Shown one piece after another: positions 8,298 to 18,304 of a DNA stretch of 64,000 nt. Position 1 is the first letter of the stretch. The number at the start of each line of letters is the position of its first letter. A model generated the notes under the pieces. That model was not told the origin of the DNA. It saw only the letters and a list, made by a program, of their open reading frames with translations, and searched no databases. The translations under genes were made by a program, and so were the position numbers. Origin of the DNA: Saprospirales bacterium (lineage in GTDB: Bacteria; Bacteroidota; Bacteroidia; Chitinophagales; Saprospiraceae); the NCBI GenBank assembly GCA_016719895.1, contig JADJYG010000004.1, positions 124,001-188,000 on the forward strand, given 5' to 3'.

Positions 8298-9968
8298 CTA
8301 ACCTAAAATATGCTTCACCCGTGGCCGGTGTGGCGTCAGGTCGCCCAGGCGCGCTTTCTTAGACTCTTCATATTCCGTAAAATTGCCCTCAAAAAATACC
8401 ACTTCTGCATCGTCTTCAAACGACAAAATATGGGTGGCCAGGCGGTCGATAAACCAGCGGTCGTGGCTAATAACCAGTACGCAACCGGCAAAATCATCAA
8501 GAGCATCTTCCAGGGCGCGCAGGGTGTTGACATCGATATCATTCGTGGGCTCGTCAAGGAGCAAAACATTGCCGCCATCCTTGAGCGTCATGGCCAGGTG
8601 TACCCGGTTGCGCTCGCCGCCCGAGCAGACACCCAGTTTCTTCTGCTGGTCGGCGCCGGTAAAATTGAAGCGGGAAATATAGGCGCGGGCGTTTACTGAA
8701 GTATTGCCGACGGTGAGCAGATCGTTGCCTTCGGAGATAATCTCGAAGATCGACTTCCCGGGCGTCAGCGCTTCGTGACTTTGATCCACGTAACTGATCT
8801 TTACCGTATCGCCGATGATGATCTCGCCGCCGTCGGGTTTTTCTTTACCGACCAATAGCTTAAAAAGCGTGGATTTGCCTACGCCGTTGGGGCCGATGAT
8901 CCCCACAATGGCGTTTTTGGGAATATCAAAGTTCAGGTTTTCAAAAAGGACCCGGTCTCCAAATCCTTTCGTGAGGTTGCGCACCTGAATGACCTTGTCG
9001 CCCAGGCGTGGGCCGTTAGGTATCCAGAGTTCCAGGCGGGCTTCTTTTTCGCGCACCTCTTCGCCAGCCATTTTTTCATAGGCATTCAAACGGGCTTTGC
9101 CCTTGCTCTGCCGGGCTTTAGGCGCCATGTGCACCCATTCCAGCTCGCGTTCGAGCGTTTTGCGCCGTTTTTCCTCGGTGCGCTCTTCCTGCTCCAGGCG
9201 TTTGGCCTTTTGTTCGAGCCAGGACGAGTAGTTGCCCTTCCAGGGAATGCCTTCTCCGCGGTCGAGCTCCAGAATCCAGCCGGCCACATTATCCAGAAAG
9301 TACCGGTCGTGGGTGACGGCGATGACCGTGCCGGGGAAATTCTGCAGGTATTGTTCCAGCCAGGCCACCGATTCGGCATCGAGGTGGTTGGTTGGCTCGT
9401 CGAGCAGCAGGATATCGGGCTGGCTGAGCAGCAGGCGGGCCAGGGCCACACGCCGCCGCTCGCCTCCGGAGCACACCTTGATGGGCGTTTCATCCGGCGG
9501 GCAGCGCAAGGCGTCGGTGAACAGGCCGATACGGTGGTCGAGTTCCCAGCCGCCGAGATGTTCGATTTGTTCCAGCACTTCGCCCTGGCGATCAATGAGC
9601 TTCATCATTGCATCGTCATCGGTCACTTCCCCGAGTTTCACACCGATCATTTCGTTTTCCTGCAGCAAATCAACGATATGCTGCACGGCTTCTTCCACGA
9701 TCTGGCGGACGGTTTTGGAATCGTCCAGTACCGGCTCCTGGGCCAGGAAGCCCGTTTTGTATTGTTTTTCAAATTCAATTTTGCCCTCGTAATTCTGATC
9801 CAATCCGGCGATAAGCCGGAGTAACGTCGATTTGCCGGAGCCGTTCAGGCCAAGTACGCCGATCTTCGCGCCGTAAAAAAAAGACAGCCAGATGTTTTTC
9901 AGGACTTGTTTGCTCGGCGGATACGTTTTGGACACGCCGGACATGGAAAAAATGATCTTTTCGGACAT
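8298..9968 (-). CDS. ettA: EttA, energy-dependent translational throttle (ABC-F ATPase)
   Basis: A soluble ABC-F protein of 556 residues, matching EttA length. In E. coli EttA binds the ribosomal E site and gates the first peptide bond according to ADP/ATP ratio. Two nucleotide-binding domains are visible: Walker A GLNGSGKST and GPNGVGKST, signature motifs CSGGERRRVALARL and CSGGERNRVHLAM, and Walker B LLLDEPTNHLD and LLLDEPTNDID. The charged linker between them (EEKRRKTLERELEWVHMAPK) is the EttA-type interdomain arm. The start is ATG at 9968 (MSEKIIFSMSGVSK); a longer upstream start would add a non-homologous leader. Confidence 0.95.
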   Translation of the reverse strand: MSEKIIFSMSGVSKTYPPSKQVLKNIWLSFFYGAKIGVLGLNGSGKSTLLRLIAGLDQNYEGKIEFEKQYKTGFLAQEPVLDDSKTVRQIVEEAVQHIVDLLQENEMIGVKLGEVTDDDAMMKLIDRQGEVLEQIEHLGGWELDHRIGLFTDALRCPPDETPIKVCSGGERRRVALARLLLSQPDILLLDEPTNHLDAESVAWLEQYLQNFPGTVIAVTHDRYFLDNVAGWILELDRGEGIPWKGNYSSWLEQKAKRLEQEERTEEKRRKTLERELEWVHMAPKARQSKGKARLNAYEKMAGEEVREKEARLELWIPNGPRLGDKVIQVRNLTKGFGDRVLFENLNFDIPKNAIVGIIGPNGVGKSTLFKLLVGKEKPDGGEIIIGDTVKISYVDQSHEALTPGKSIFEIISEGNDLLTVGNTSVNARAYISRFNFTGADQQKKLGVCSGGERNRVHLAMTLKDGGNVLLLDEPTNDIDVNTLRALEDALDDFAGCVLVISHDRWFIDRLATHILSFEDDAEVVFFEGNFTEYEESKKARLGDLTPHRPRVKHILG

Positions 9969-10200
9969 AAAAAGTTTGGAAAGTGTTGAAGGCCGCAAAG
10001 GTCGGAATAGTAGGAGTGAAAACAAAGGATTCTCCAAACCGTCCGGTTATTTTTCAACCGAATGGCGCACAAAACAGCAACAAAGTGTGCTCCCGATTGT
10101 TTTCTCGCCCACAATACCAGTTATTTCGGTTTAAGGTCGAAACGATTCCGGTGTTCTGCCTACATTTCGATTTTCGATTCCCCGCAGTCAATTCGCCCAT

Positions 10201-11796
10201 ATGCACAAAACACTGGTTCCCTACCCTTCTGTAACCCAATTATCGAAAACGGATATTGCGTATGCCACGCAGGATCCCGCACTGGCGCCTTTTTACCACC
10301 TGGCGCCTTTGCCCGGCAGTTTTTCGACAGCCATTGCATCCCGCGCCAACGTGCCGGTCGACCGGGACTTGTTGACCCGGGTGTTGAAAAATCAATACGA
10401 AGGCCTCCCAAACACCGCTGGGGTCCACGAACAGTTGATAGCCCTCGGACGGCCAGATACGTTTACCGTAACCACCGCGCACCAGCCCAGCCTCCTGCTC
10501 GGGCCCCTGTACTTCATATACAAGGCCATTACGACAATCAACCTGGCGGCGACGGTGCAAAAAAGCACCGGCAAGCAGATCGTTCCGGTATTTGTGCTGG
10601 GAAGTGAAGACCATGATCTGGAAGAACTGAACCACATCCGGATTTTTAACAAAACCCTCCGCTGGGAGCCGGGGTTGACCGGGCCGGTGGGTCTGATGCC
10701 CAGTACCACACTGGCGCCGGTGTTGGAGGAGTTGAGGCCAATACTTGGCGAAAGTGCGCAGGCACAGGCGCTTTGGAGCATGCTCCAGGAGAGTTATTCC
10801 CGTTTCGATACCTTTGCAGAGGCCACCCAAGCTTTGTTGCACGCCTGCTTTGGGCGGTTTGGCCTGTTGGTTTTAAACATGAACCATCCGGATTTGAAGC
10901 GCCGGTTTATACCGGTCATGCGCGACGACTTGACGGCGCATACCGCCAACAAATTGGTAAATGAAACAATCGGCCAACTCCATACTCTTGGTTTTAAAGG
11001 ACAGGCAGCGCCCAGGACGATCAACCTGTTTTATTTGTTGCCGGGCCAACGGGAACGAATCGTCGAGGCAGATGGCCAATACCGGGTGTTAAATACCGGC
11101 CTGACGTTTACGAAAACGGCTATATTAGAAGAATTGGACCTCCATCCGGAGCGGTTCAGCCCCAACGTGGTGCTCCGGCCTTTATACCAGGAATTAATCC
11201 TTCCCAACTTGGCCTATGTCGGTGGTGGAGGCGAACTGGCCTATTGGCTGGAGCGGCGTTCGTTGTTCGGGCATTTTAATATTCCATACCCCATATTGAT
11301 CCGGCGCAATTCGGTCTTGTGGTTCGATAAGGACTCCATCAAGCGTTCGTTGAAATTTGAATTCCCACGACACCGCTATTTTGAAGATACCGAAGCGTTG
11401 ATCCGGGCATATATTGACAGCCACGCCGACGCGGAAATAAACCTGCAGGCGGAGATTGATGCTCTTCGCAAAATTTATGACCACCTGGCGCAAAAGGCGC
11501 ATTCCATCGATCCGACCCTGGAAAACGCCGTGCGGGCAGACGAGGTAAAAACGGTCGGCCACCTGCAACAATGGGAAAGCCGCCTGGTACGGGCAGAAAA
11601 ACAAAAACACGAGGTGGTGCTCAATCAGTTGCGCAGCCTGAAGGAAAAACTTTTCCCGGGGGGCGGGCTGCAAGAACGGACGGACAATTTTATCCCCTAT
11701 TATTTGAAATACGGCGAAGACTTTTTCGATGCCTTAAAAGCCACCCTCGACCCCTTCGATACTGGCTTCCTGGTACTGGAAGATATCGGAGAATAA
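10201..11796 (+). CDS. bshC: BshC, putative bacillithiol biosynthesis cysteine-adding enzyme
   Basis: A 531-residue enzyme that adds cysteine to glucosaminyl malate in the last step of bacillithiol synthesis. Family landmarks include TTAHQPSLLLGPLYFIYKAI, VPVFVLGSEDHDLEELNHI, the VLRPLYQELILPNLAYVGGG block and a C-terminal coiled-coil region (LVRAEKQKHEVVLNQLRSLK). The ATG at 10201 is supported by the conserved-looking N-terminus. The bshA and bshB genes are not in this window. It suggests bacillithiol as low-molecular-weight thiol, as known for several Bacteroidota. Confidence 0.93.
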   Translation: MHKTLVPYPSVTQLSKTDIAYATQDPALAPFYHLAPLPGSFSTAIASRANVPVDRDLLTRVLKNQYEGLPNTAGVHEQLIALGRPDTFTVTTAHQPSLLLGPLYFIYKAITTINLAATVQKSTGKQIVPVFVLGSEDHDLEELNHIRIFNKTLRWEPGLTGPVGLMPSTTLAPVLEELRPILGESAQAQALWSMLQESYSRFDTFAEATQALLHACFGRFGLLVLNMNHPDLKRRFIPVMRDDLTAHTANKLVNETIGQLHTLGFKGQAAPRTINLFYLLPGQRERIVEADGQYRVLNTGLTFTKTAILEELDLHPERFSPNVVLRPLYQELILPNLAYVGGGGELAYWLERRSLFGHFNIPYPILIRRNSVLWFDKDSIKRSLKFEFPRHRYFEDTEALIRAYIDSHADAEINLQAEIDALRKIYDHLAQKAHSIDPTLENAVRADEVKTVGHLQQWESRLVRAEKQKHEVVLNQLRSLKEKLFPGGGLQERTDNFIPYYLKYGEDFFDALKATLDPFDTGFLVLEDIGE

Positions 11797-11835
11797 TTGT
11801 TGGAAATGCTGGCTGGCGCGACCTTCCGGAAAGGG

Positions 11836-13134
11836 TTAAAATTTAAAATCAACTGAATTGCGGATCAGCAGCAGTCGCGCGCGGTCCGGATGCCCGAGTG
11901 CACGCCGGGCGCCCCGCCAGCGCTCCCAATTTTCGCGGTAGAACATGGAAAACCATCCCAACGCGGGCAGCATGAGCGAAAGCCCGATCCACCAGGGATT
12001 CCAGATCAGGAGGCAAATCAAAAACCAGAGCGCGTAATACGCCATTCCACCGAGGTGACCGACCCCGAGGCGGACGCTTGAATAGAATTCGCGTTTTTTT
12101 ACGGTTTTATCCGCCACGGACCTGGAGAGCCATATAACCGGAAAACTGGTGACGAACCCCAGTAAAAATGCCGGAAAGCCCAGAAAAAAATAGAAAAGCC
12201 GCCACCAGGCGCCCCATTCCGGAGCCATCAAAGCGGCATCCTCAAGACCGGCTTGCCTTAGGGCGTCAAAGTAGGCGGCAGCTTGTGCCGAAAGTTGTGC
12301 TTTTTTGTCCGGTTCCATGCCATTGAGCCGGTCGCAAACCTCCTTTTCCCCGGAAAACCGCTTGTTGCTAAAAACGACAATTGGAACCAGTGGCACGGGG
12401 TGCATACTCCGGTGCAGGGTAAGCAGTTGTTCCAGTAAATTAGCGTCTTCCGGATGTTTCAGGTGAAAACAAATACGCCGCAGTTCCGTTTCGATCGCTT
12501 GCGACAGTGAAGCCATGCCTTCAGCCGGGTCTTTTTGATAAACATCCCAGAAATCGCGGATATACAAGGGCTTGCCAATATTGACCATCACTTCGTCGCG
12601 CGGGCGGTCTCCATAAACGTAATTACATCCGGCCGGTATAACCTGCAGGTCGCGCATCCGGTGTTTTTCATAAGCGCCGAAAGCAACCCGGAGTATCCCT
12701 TTTTGAATTGGCCGAACGCGTTTTTCCAAATGATGCTCACCCTCAACGTATATAGTAACTACCTGATTGTCAAGTAATTTTTGTTCGCAATATTCAAAAA
12801 CCTGATCGTTGCGGTCGCGCCCGGTATATCCGTCGCGCACCCGGTATACCGGAAACATGTTAATGCCTTCAAGTAATTTCCGGTAAAGTGGCCGCTGAAA
12901 TACGTCGCCCCGGGTCATATTGTATAGTGGCGCGTCGATAAATGTACAAAGCAGGCAGGGATCAACAAAAGCCGTGGGGTGGTTGGCGGCCAGCAAAACC
13001 GGCTTATCAACGGGAACGGCCTTCCGGTTGTGCACATAAATTTTTCGCATAAAGCCGCGCAACATCAGGTGCCCGGACGCAACCATAAAAGGGTAAATTT
13101 TTCCCGTGCTTTTGTGGCGTAAACTGAATTTCAT
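11836..13134 (-). CDS. PlsC-type 1-acylglycerol-phosphate acyltransferase family protein
   Basis: A membrane-bound acyltransferase of 432 residues, likely acting on glycerol-phosphate lipids. The catalytic motif is NHPTAFVDP (H followed by five residues and D, the spacing seen in the yeast Gpt2-like and bacterial NHPnsFLD group), and a glycine-rich VEGEHH motif follows. Two or three hydrophobic segments near the C-terminus (about 325-400) distinguish it from short PlsC. I start at ATG 13134 (MKFSLRHKSTGKI); the longer frame runs into miaA. The minus-strand sequence TATTTTTG lies four bases upstream, a possible leaderless -7 element. The exact substrate is uncertain. Confidence 0.85.
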   Translation of the reverse strand: MKFSLRHKSTGKIYPFMVASGHLMLRGFMRKIYVHNRKAVPVDKPVLLAANHPTAFVDPCLLCTFIDAPLYNMTRGDVFQRPLYRKLLEGINMFPVYRVRDGYTGRDRNDQVFEYCEQKLLDNQVVTIYVEGEHHLEKRVRPIQKGILRVAFGAYEKHRMRDLQVIPAGCNYVYGDRPRDEVMVNIGKPLYIRDFWDVYQKDPAEGMASLSQAIETELRRICFHLKHPEDANLLEQLLTLHRSMHPVPLVPIVVFSNKRFSGEKEVCDRLNGMEPDKKAQLSAQAAAYFDALRQAGLEDAALMAPEWGAWWRLFYFFLGFPAFLLGFVTSFPVIWLSRSVADKTVKKREFYSSVRLGVGHLGGMAYYALWFLICLLIWNPWWIGLSLMLPALGWFSMFYRENWERWRGARRALGHPDRARLLLIRNSVDFKF

Positions 13135-13217
13135 GGGGCAAAAATAACAGCTTTGCGTCTTTTTAGAGTGAATGGTCAGACCTGCCGGATTTTGAAAGAT
13201 ATTCGCACCGCTATTCC

Positions 13218-14156
13218 ATGTTAAAAATGACGCCAAGCAATAACCGGCCCAAATATCTGCTCGTCGTCGGAGGCGCCACCGCCACTGGTAAAACGGCAAT
13301 GGCTATCCGTCTGGCGAAGGTATTCAATACGGAAATCCTCTCTGCAGACAGCCGGCAATTTTACCGCGAAATGACCATCGGCACGGCTAAGCCGGCTCCG
13401 GAAGACCTGGCGGCTGCGCCGCACCATTTCATTAATTTTCTATCGGTCACCGAACCATATAGCGTCGGCGATTTTGAACGCGATGCCCTGCAGATACTGG
13501 AACAAATCTTCAAAGAAAAAGACATCGCCATTCTGGTTGGTGGGTCAGGCTTGTTTTTGCGGGCGGTATATGCCGGCCTGGATGAATTTCCGCTGATTTC
13601 GCCGGAGACAAAAGCCTGGGTGGCCAATGGCGCCGCCAAAGGCGGGTTATCCTGGTTGCAGCAGCGTGTGGCCGAACTGGACCCGGTCTATTTTGAACGC
13701 GTGGACCGGCAAAATCCGGCGCGTTTGCGGCGTGCCCTGGAGGTTTGCCGCGAAAGCGGCCGGCCGTTCTCCGGCTTCTTGGATAAACGCCAGCCGGCCC
13801 GCCCGTTTCAGCCGGTATTTTTGTTGCTGGAACGGCCCCGTCAGGAGCTGTACGCCCAAATCGACGCCCGTGTAGACAAAATGCTGGCCGATGGCCTGGA
13901 AGAGGAAGCGCGGGCATTGTTGCCATTCCGGCATTACCCCGCGCTTCGCACCGTTGGTTATGAAGAATGGTTCGATTGTTTTGACGGGCTCATCTGCCGG
14001 GAAACTGCCGTTGAAAAAATCAAACAGCATAGCCGCAATTATGCCAAGCGGCAGGCAACCTGGTTTAACAAACATGGCGTCTGGAAGCGTTTTCACCCTG
14101 ATGACGTGGCCGGTATACTCGCCTATTGTATGGAAAAAACAAACGAACCCGGCTAA
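13218..14156 (+). CDS. miaA: MiaA, tRNA dimethylallyltransferase
   Basis: Transfers dimethylallyl to N6 of A37 in tRNAs reading codons that start with U. The 312-residue protein has the P-loop GGATATGKTAMA, the SADSRQFYREMTIGTAKP motif, HHFINFLSVTEPYSVGDFE, GGSGLFLRAV, NPARLRRALEV, the LRTVGYEEWFD segment and the ending NYAKRQATWFNK. The start is ATG 13218 or 13227; both precede the conserved region. It is divergent from the acyltransferase with 83 bases between start codons. Confidence 0.96.
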   Translation: MLKMTPSNNRPKYLLVVGGATATGKTAMAIRLAKVFNTEILSADSRQFYREMTIGTAKPAPEDLAAAPHHFINFLSVTEPYSVGDFERDALQILEQIFKEKDIAILVGGSGLFLRAVYAGLDEFPLISPETKAWVANGAAKGGLSWLQQRVAELDPVYFERVDRQNPARLRRALEVCRESGRPFSGFLDKRQPARPFQPVFLLLERPRQELYAQIDARVDKMLADGLEEEARALLPFRHYPALRTVGYEEWFDCFDGLICRETAVEKIKQHSRNYAKRQATWFNKHGVWKRFHPDDVAGILAYCMEKTNEPG

Positions 14157-14192
14157 AATGGGGAGATTACTCCGTATTCACTAACCGGGAAG

Positions 14193-14855
14193 CTACCGCC
14201 GGTTTGCCCACAGGCCGCGGTCAAGAATAGCGCCAAAGCGGTTCAAAGGGCGGTTTACAGACCATACCAGGCCGGCTATCGCCAACCCGATGACGGTACC
14301 CCCTAATACATCGATTAAAAAATGTTGGACCAGGAAAATACGGGACAACGCAACCAGGATGCCCGACCAGGCGCAGGCCAGGCCTAACCAGGGTATCCTG
14401 CGGCCGGTTATCAGCGCCACCAGTCCAAACATACCAAAGGCGGCCATAGTATGCCCGGATGGAAAACTGGTTTGACCTCCATTTAATTCAACCCCGGGCA
14501 CCGTCACGACGGCTTCCCGGATACCCGATTTTTCAAAATAGGTTATCGGGCGATCCGTACCAATTTTGTCTTTCAACAGGTAGGACGCCGGCGAAATGAG
14601 CAGTCCGGCCAGGGCAATCAGCAGCGCATAACGAATACGCCACAACAATGCCAGCAAGCCCACGACTACAAAAACCGGCGCTTCGCCCAGCCGGGTACAC
14701 CAGCGAAAAAAAGTGTTCAGAGGCTCTGCACGCCAGGAATTCAGGTACAGGATTTCTTGGCCGTAGGGCAGAAATAAAAGCAAAAACAGCCCCGCATTTA
14801 AAAAAAGTAAAACCGGAATAAAAAACCAGGGGCTTGCCAGGAAATCCTTGCTCAT
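14193..14855 (-). CDS. PAP2-family membrane phosphatase
   Basis: A six-helix inner-membrane phosphatase of 220 residues. The three catalytic motifs of the PAP2 superfamily are visible: KDKIGTDRP, PSGHTMAAFG and SRIFLVQHFLIDVLGG. Substrates in this superfamily include undecaprenyl pyrophosphate and phosphatidic acid; which applies here is unknown. Its ATG overlaps the stop of the upstream LptF/LptG-like gene by four bases (ATGA), so translation is probably coupled and both may act in the envelope. Confidence 0.9.
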   Translation of the reverse strand: MSKDFLASPWFFIPVLLFLNAGLFLLLFLPYGQEILYLNSWRAEPLNTFFRWCTRLGEAPVFVVVGLLALLWRIRYALLIALAGLLISPASYLLKDKIGTDRPITYFEKSGIREAVVTVPGVELNGGQTSFPSGHTMAAFGMFGLVALITGRRIPWLGLACAWSGILVALSRIFLVQHFLIDVLGGTVIGLAIAGLVWSVNRPLNRFGAILDRGLWANRR

Positions 14856-16414
14856 GTCGGTTGCTCCGTTTTTTGCTTATACCGCCGCAGTTTCAACAAC
14901 AACCGATCCAAACGGTCCGTGCCAAACATTTGAGCGTCGTTCATGGCCCGGCGGGTGAGAAACGCCCCGACCGGCATCAATACCACGCTCGGAGCCATGG
15001 CGGCCCAAAACGGCGTAAGCACATAGGCTTCAGCCAATTTCCGGCACATAATCGTCAGCATGATAAAGGTAACGAAAAATATAATAGACACCAGGATAGG
15101 GTACCCAAAACCACCCTTTCGGATGATAGCCCCCATCGGCGCCCCGATAAATAGGAACACAAAACAAACCAGGGCAAAACTGTACTTGGTGTACAATTCA
15201 TAACCCGTTTTGACCGCTTCCTTCCGGCGGTTATTAATTTGGTTTTCGCGGCGTTCCACGATGACTTCGCCCGTCCGGGAAAGCCGCCAGGCATCTTCGC
15301 GCAATTTGCCCCGGATGGCGGGGGCAAACGTTTCTTCCAGCGCCCTGTAGGCCCGAAGTGGTTTGTCGATCTCCTGGCGTGGCAACGCCGGGCGGGAGCG
15401 ACCCGCCGGCGTGGGCGTCGAATTGATCCGGATTAACCGGTTGGAGCCAACGGAATCTTGCGCGCCAGACCCGCCGGGAGTATCTACTGCCGGCGGCGGC
15501 TCCGGTTTGCGGGGCTGCCGGTTGATATTTGCCAGCAATTCGGTAGCAATACTCTGCCGATTCAACGCTACCTCCTGGTTCAGCGAATCCATATTGCTGC
15601 GCAACTGCGCCATGCTGAGCATCGAGCGTTGGCCCTTGAACCGGTCTTCATCTGTCCGGTTCATTTCAAACTCTCCCAAATCCCATACTTTTGTCCATGA
15701 GCGGAAGTTCGTACGTACGAAGGGATACCGCTGCCCAGCGCTTTTACCCTGCGGTGTGGGTTCCTGGTATTGCGCGCCACTAAACAGGTTCATGACAAAA
15801 AAGCGCTTGTCTTTGGTCGTAAACATCCTGCCGCTATCGGCCAGAATTTGGTTGAATTTTAATCGCCCTGCATTGGTCTGGTCTTCAATCAAGACATCCC
15901 GGATCGTCTCCCCATCGCGGGCTTTATCGCCAATGCGGATGACAAATAGCCGAAAATCTTCGTTAAACACGCCCTTTTCCAAGGTCAATGCCGGCTTCTG
16001 TTTCCGGATATCGTACAACCGGGATTTGAATTTCAGGTTGGCAATGGGGATTAAAAAATCCGAACAGACGTAAGAAAAGATGGCTATGCCGCCGGCGATC
16101 AGGATAAGCGCACGCATAATGCGGAGCAAGGATACGCCGGCTGATTTCATACTCGACAATTCATAGCGCTCAGCCAAATTGCCCAATACCATAACGGAGG
16201 CAATTAATACGGCAATAGGCAAAGCCATGGGGAAGGTGGAAATAGACAAATAGCCAATCAACTCCAGCATGATGAAAATACTTACCCCTTTACCGGCAAT
16301 TTCATCGATGTACAGCCACAAAAACTGCATGACCAGCACAAAAAGGGCAATGCCGAACGAGACCACGAAGGGGCCGCCGAAACTGGCGAGTAAAAGCTTG
16401 TCAATTTTTTTCAT
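14852..16414 (-). CDS. LptF/LptG (YjgP/YjgQ) family permease
   Basis: An inner-membrane permease subunit of the LPS export ABC transporter. The N-terminus KKIDKLLLASFGGPFVVSFG and the segment NLAERYELSSMKSAGVSLLR are diagnostic for the family. Membrane helices lie at about 10-33, 50-75 and 100-120 and again near the C-terminus. Between them a long periplasmic beta-jellyroll contains a proline-rich insertion (RQPRKPEPPPAVDTPGGSG region), giving 520 residues, longer than E. coli LptF. The start is ATG 16414. It sits downstream of rpe and upstream of the PAP2 gene. LptF versus LptG cannot be assigned. Confidence 0.9.
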   Translation of the reverse strand: MKKIDKLLLASFGGPFVVSFGIALFVLVMQFLWLYIDEIAGKGVSIFIMLELIGYLSISTFPMALPIAVLIASVMVLGNLAERYELSSMKSAGVSLLRIMRALILIAGGIAIFSYVCSDFLIPIANLKFKSRLYDIRKQKPALTLEKGVFNEDFRLFVIRIGDKARDGETIRDVLIEDQTNAGRLKFNQILADSGRMFTTKDKRFFVMNLFSGAQYQEPTPQGKSAGQRYPFVRTNFRSWTKVWDLGEFEMNRTDEDRFKGQRSMLSMAQLRSNMDSLNQEVALNRQSIATELLANINRQPRKPEPPPAVDTPGGSGAQDSVGSNRLIRINSTPTPAGRSRPALPRQEIDKPLRAYRALEETFAPAIRGKLREDAWRLSRTGEVIVERRENQINNRRKEAVKTGYELYTKYSFALVCFVFLFIGAPMGAIIRKGGFGYPILVSIIFFVTFIMLTIMCRKLAEAYVLTPFWAAMAPSVVLMPVGAFLTRRAMNDAQMFGTDRLDRLLLKLRRYKQKTEQPT

Positions 16415-16473
16415 GCCGAAAACGCCCGGTGGAATGGGCTGATTACCCTCAACAGCAGTAGATTTTCTTGGTT

Positions 16474-17145
16474 TTAGCAATCGAACACTGCATTAAACGC
16501 TTTCAATGCCGAAATCGTTGCGACCGGGTCCTTCGCTCCGAACACGCTGCTGCCCGCTACCAGCACATCGGCGCCAGCCTGCAACAAGGTTTCGGCGTTT
16601 TGGAGGCCCACGCCGCCGTCTATTTCAATCAGGGTTTTGGCGTTGGCGGTATCTGCCATTTCGCGCAGTTTGCGAATTTTCAGCAAGGTTTGATGAATAA
16701 ATTTCTGCCCGCCAAATCCCGGGTTAACCGACATTAGGCACACCAGGTCGATGTCTTCGATAATATCTTCCAGCAGGTGTGCCGGCGTATGCGGATTAAG
16801 GGCCACGCCAGCCATGGCGCCGGATTCCTTGATCTGGCGCAGGGTGCGGTGCAGGTGCGGGCAAGCCTCATAATGGACCGTAAGCACGTCGGCGCCGGCC
16901 TTCCGGAACGATTCAATGTATTTTTCAGGCTCCACAATCATCAAATGCACATCCAGTGGTTTGCGCGCCAAGCGGTGCATGGCCTCGATGACCACCATAC
17001 CGAAAGTAATGTTGGGCACAAACCGGCCATCCATTACATCCAGGTGAAACCAATCGGCTTCGCTCTGGTTAACCATTTCCATTTCTTCAGCAAGCCGGGT
17101 AAAATCGGCTGCCAACAGGGAAGGAGCGATCAAATGTTTTCTCAC
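16474..17145 (-). CDS. rpe: Ribulose-phosphate 3-epimerase
   Basis: Interconverts ribulose 5-phosphate and xylulose 5-phosphate in the pentose phosphate pathway. The 223-residue TIM barrel shows APSLLAADF, HLDVMDGRFVPNITFG, the DVHLMI strand, VHYEAC, VNPGFGGQKFI and EIDGGVGLQN, including the metal-binding His/Asp residues. The predicted start is GTG at 17145, giving MRKHLIAPSLL. It lies 59 bases upstream of the permease on the same strand. Confidence 0.96.
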   Translation of the reverse strand: MRKHLIAPSLLAADFTRLAEEMEMVNQSEADWFHLDVMDGRFVPNITFGMVVIEAMHRLARKPLDVHLMIVEPEKYIESFRKAGADVLTVHYEACPHLHRTLRQIKESGAMAGVALNPHTPAHLLEDIIEDIDLVCLMSVNPGFGGQKFIHQTLLKIRKLREMADTANAKTLIEIDGGVGLQNAETLLQAGADVLVAGSSVFGAKDPVATISALKAFNAVFDC

Positions 17146-17199
17146 GACTAGTATAATTTTAAATGCAGCGCGACAATTTCCTGCGCTTTGGTGAACCGT

Positions 17200-17958
17200 T
17201 CAACGGACAATTACGATCTGATCTTCGCGAAGCAGGTTCTGCCGTTTCATTTTGAGAAACAATTGAACGGTGGCCAGTACGTCTTTTTCACAGTATGCCG
17301 CAATGCGATCCAGGTCGCGTTCCTGCCAGTATACACCGGCTACATCGCTTCCGTCCATATCGTCTTTTGGCGAGGGGAACCCGAATACCGCAGCGAGCAG
17401 GCGCAGGGAAGTGTAGTTTTTGATGTCGCCGAATTTCCACAATTCCATGGTATCCAGCAGGTGTTTGGTCTCCCAGGGTTTGCGGCCTGCAATATCCAGC
17501 ATACGTGGAAAGGGCAACTGATTGACCAACATCCGGCGGCAGATGTACGGGATATCAAACTCTTTGATATTGTGCCCGCACAAGGCAAATTTGTCGGGGT
17601 GGTTGAAGTGTTTCTCGAGTAATTCGAGAAAATCTTCCAGCAAATTGGCTTCCAGGTGGTTGGTAAAGGACTTGAGGCGCAGCAGCGGCTCGGCCGAACC
17701 GGCCTGCCGGGTCAGGAATCCAACGGAGATACAGACGATCTTGCCGAACTCGGCATATATGCCGGCCCGGGTATTGAAGGTCTCTGCCAGTTCATCAAAT
17801 TCGAGCTCCTCTTCCGGTTTGCGCAGGAAAGCGCGGGCCTTTATTGCCCACAATTCCTGCATTTCTTCATTGAGCTCTTCGAATTCAGGCACGCCGGGTA
17901 CCGTTTCGATATCCAGGAACAGGATGTTGTACAGGTCGAAAGTATCAAAAGGCGACAT
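17200..17958 (-). CDS. 3'-5' exonuclease, PolB-exonuclease-like (DnaQ-like fold)
   Basis: A 252-residue nuclease of the predicted PolB-like 3'-5' exonuclease family (DNA_pol_B_exo2 type). Acidic active-site motifs are visible: ILFLDIETVP, then CGHNIKEFDIPYICRRM, and AAYCEKDVLATVQLF with the closing aspartate. The start is ATG 17958 (MSPFDTFDLYNI); the longer frame extends into untranslated sequence. The family is often called a polysaccharide biosynthesis protein in databases, but nuclease function fits the motifs. Its specific role is unknown. Confidence 0.85.
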   Translation of the reverse strand: MSPFDTFDLYNILFLDIETVPGVPEFEELNEEMQELWAIKARAFLRKPEEELEFDELAETFNTRAGIYAEFGKIVCISVGFLTRQAGSAEPLLRLKSFTNHLEANLLEDFLELLEKHFNHPDKFALCGHNIKEFDIPYICRRMLVNQLPFPRMLDIAGRKPWETKHLLDTMELWKFGDIKNYTSLRLLAAVFGFPSPKDDMDGSDVAGVYWQERDLDRIAAYCEKDVLATVQLFLKMKRQNLLREDQIVIVR

Positions 17959-18151
17959 AACGGTTGTGCGTTTCGGTTTCCGGTTCTTCCGCAAAGGTAA
18001 AATATCCTGTCCGCTTTCTGCCGAACAAACAATATTCAGGCAGTAGAAACCCGCTAAATATCTTCTCGGGGAATTCCCTGAAAAGGCGCTTGGGATTTCC
18101 AACCAATTTCGAATTTTGGGGGTTTATTTCTGCACGGGAAGCAATAAAGCC

Positions 18152-18182
18152 TTGACAGGGGTGGTTTATTGGGCGACTTTTG
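18152..18182 (+). promoter_or_regulatory. Weak candidate promoter for the coiled-coil protein gene
   Basis: TTG at 18152-18154 is followed after 20 bases by GACTTTTG at 18175-18182, which matches TAnnTTTG at five of six fixed positions. It would give a 5' leader of about 115 bases. This is the best candidate in the 346-base gap between 17959 and 18304, which otherwise shows nothing recognisable. Confidence 0.25.
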
Positions 18183-18304
18183 CAGCAGAAAATGTCAGGA
18201 ATTTAAAAATTTCACCTGTTAAAATTGCGATTGAAAGGCCGCCTATGAGCTAATCTCTCGACATCTTATCACTAACGTTAAACCTTTCATTCACTTATTT
18301 AAGT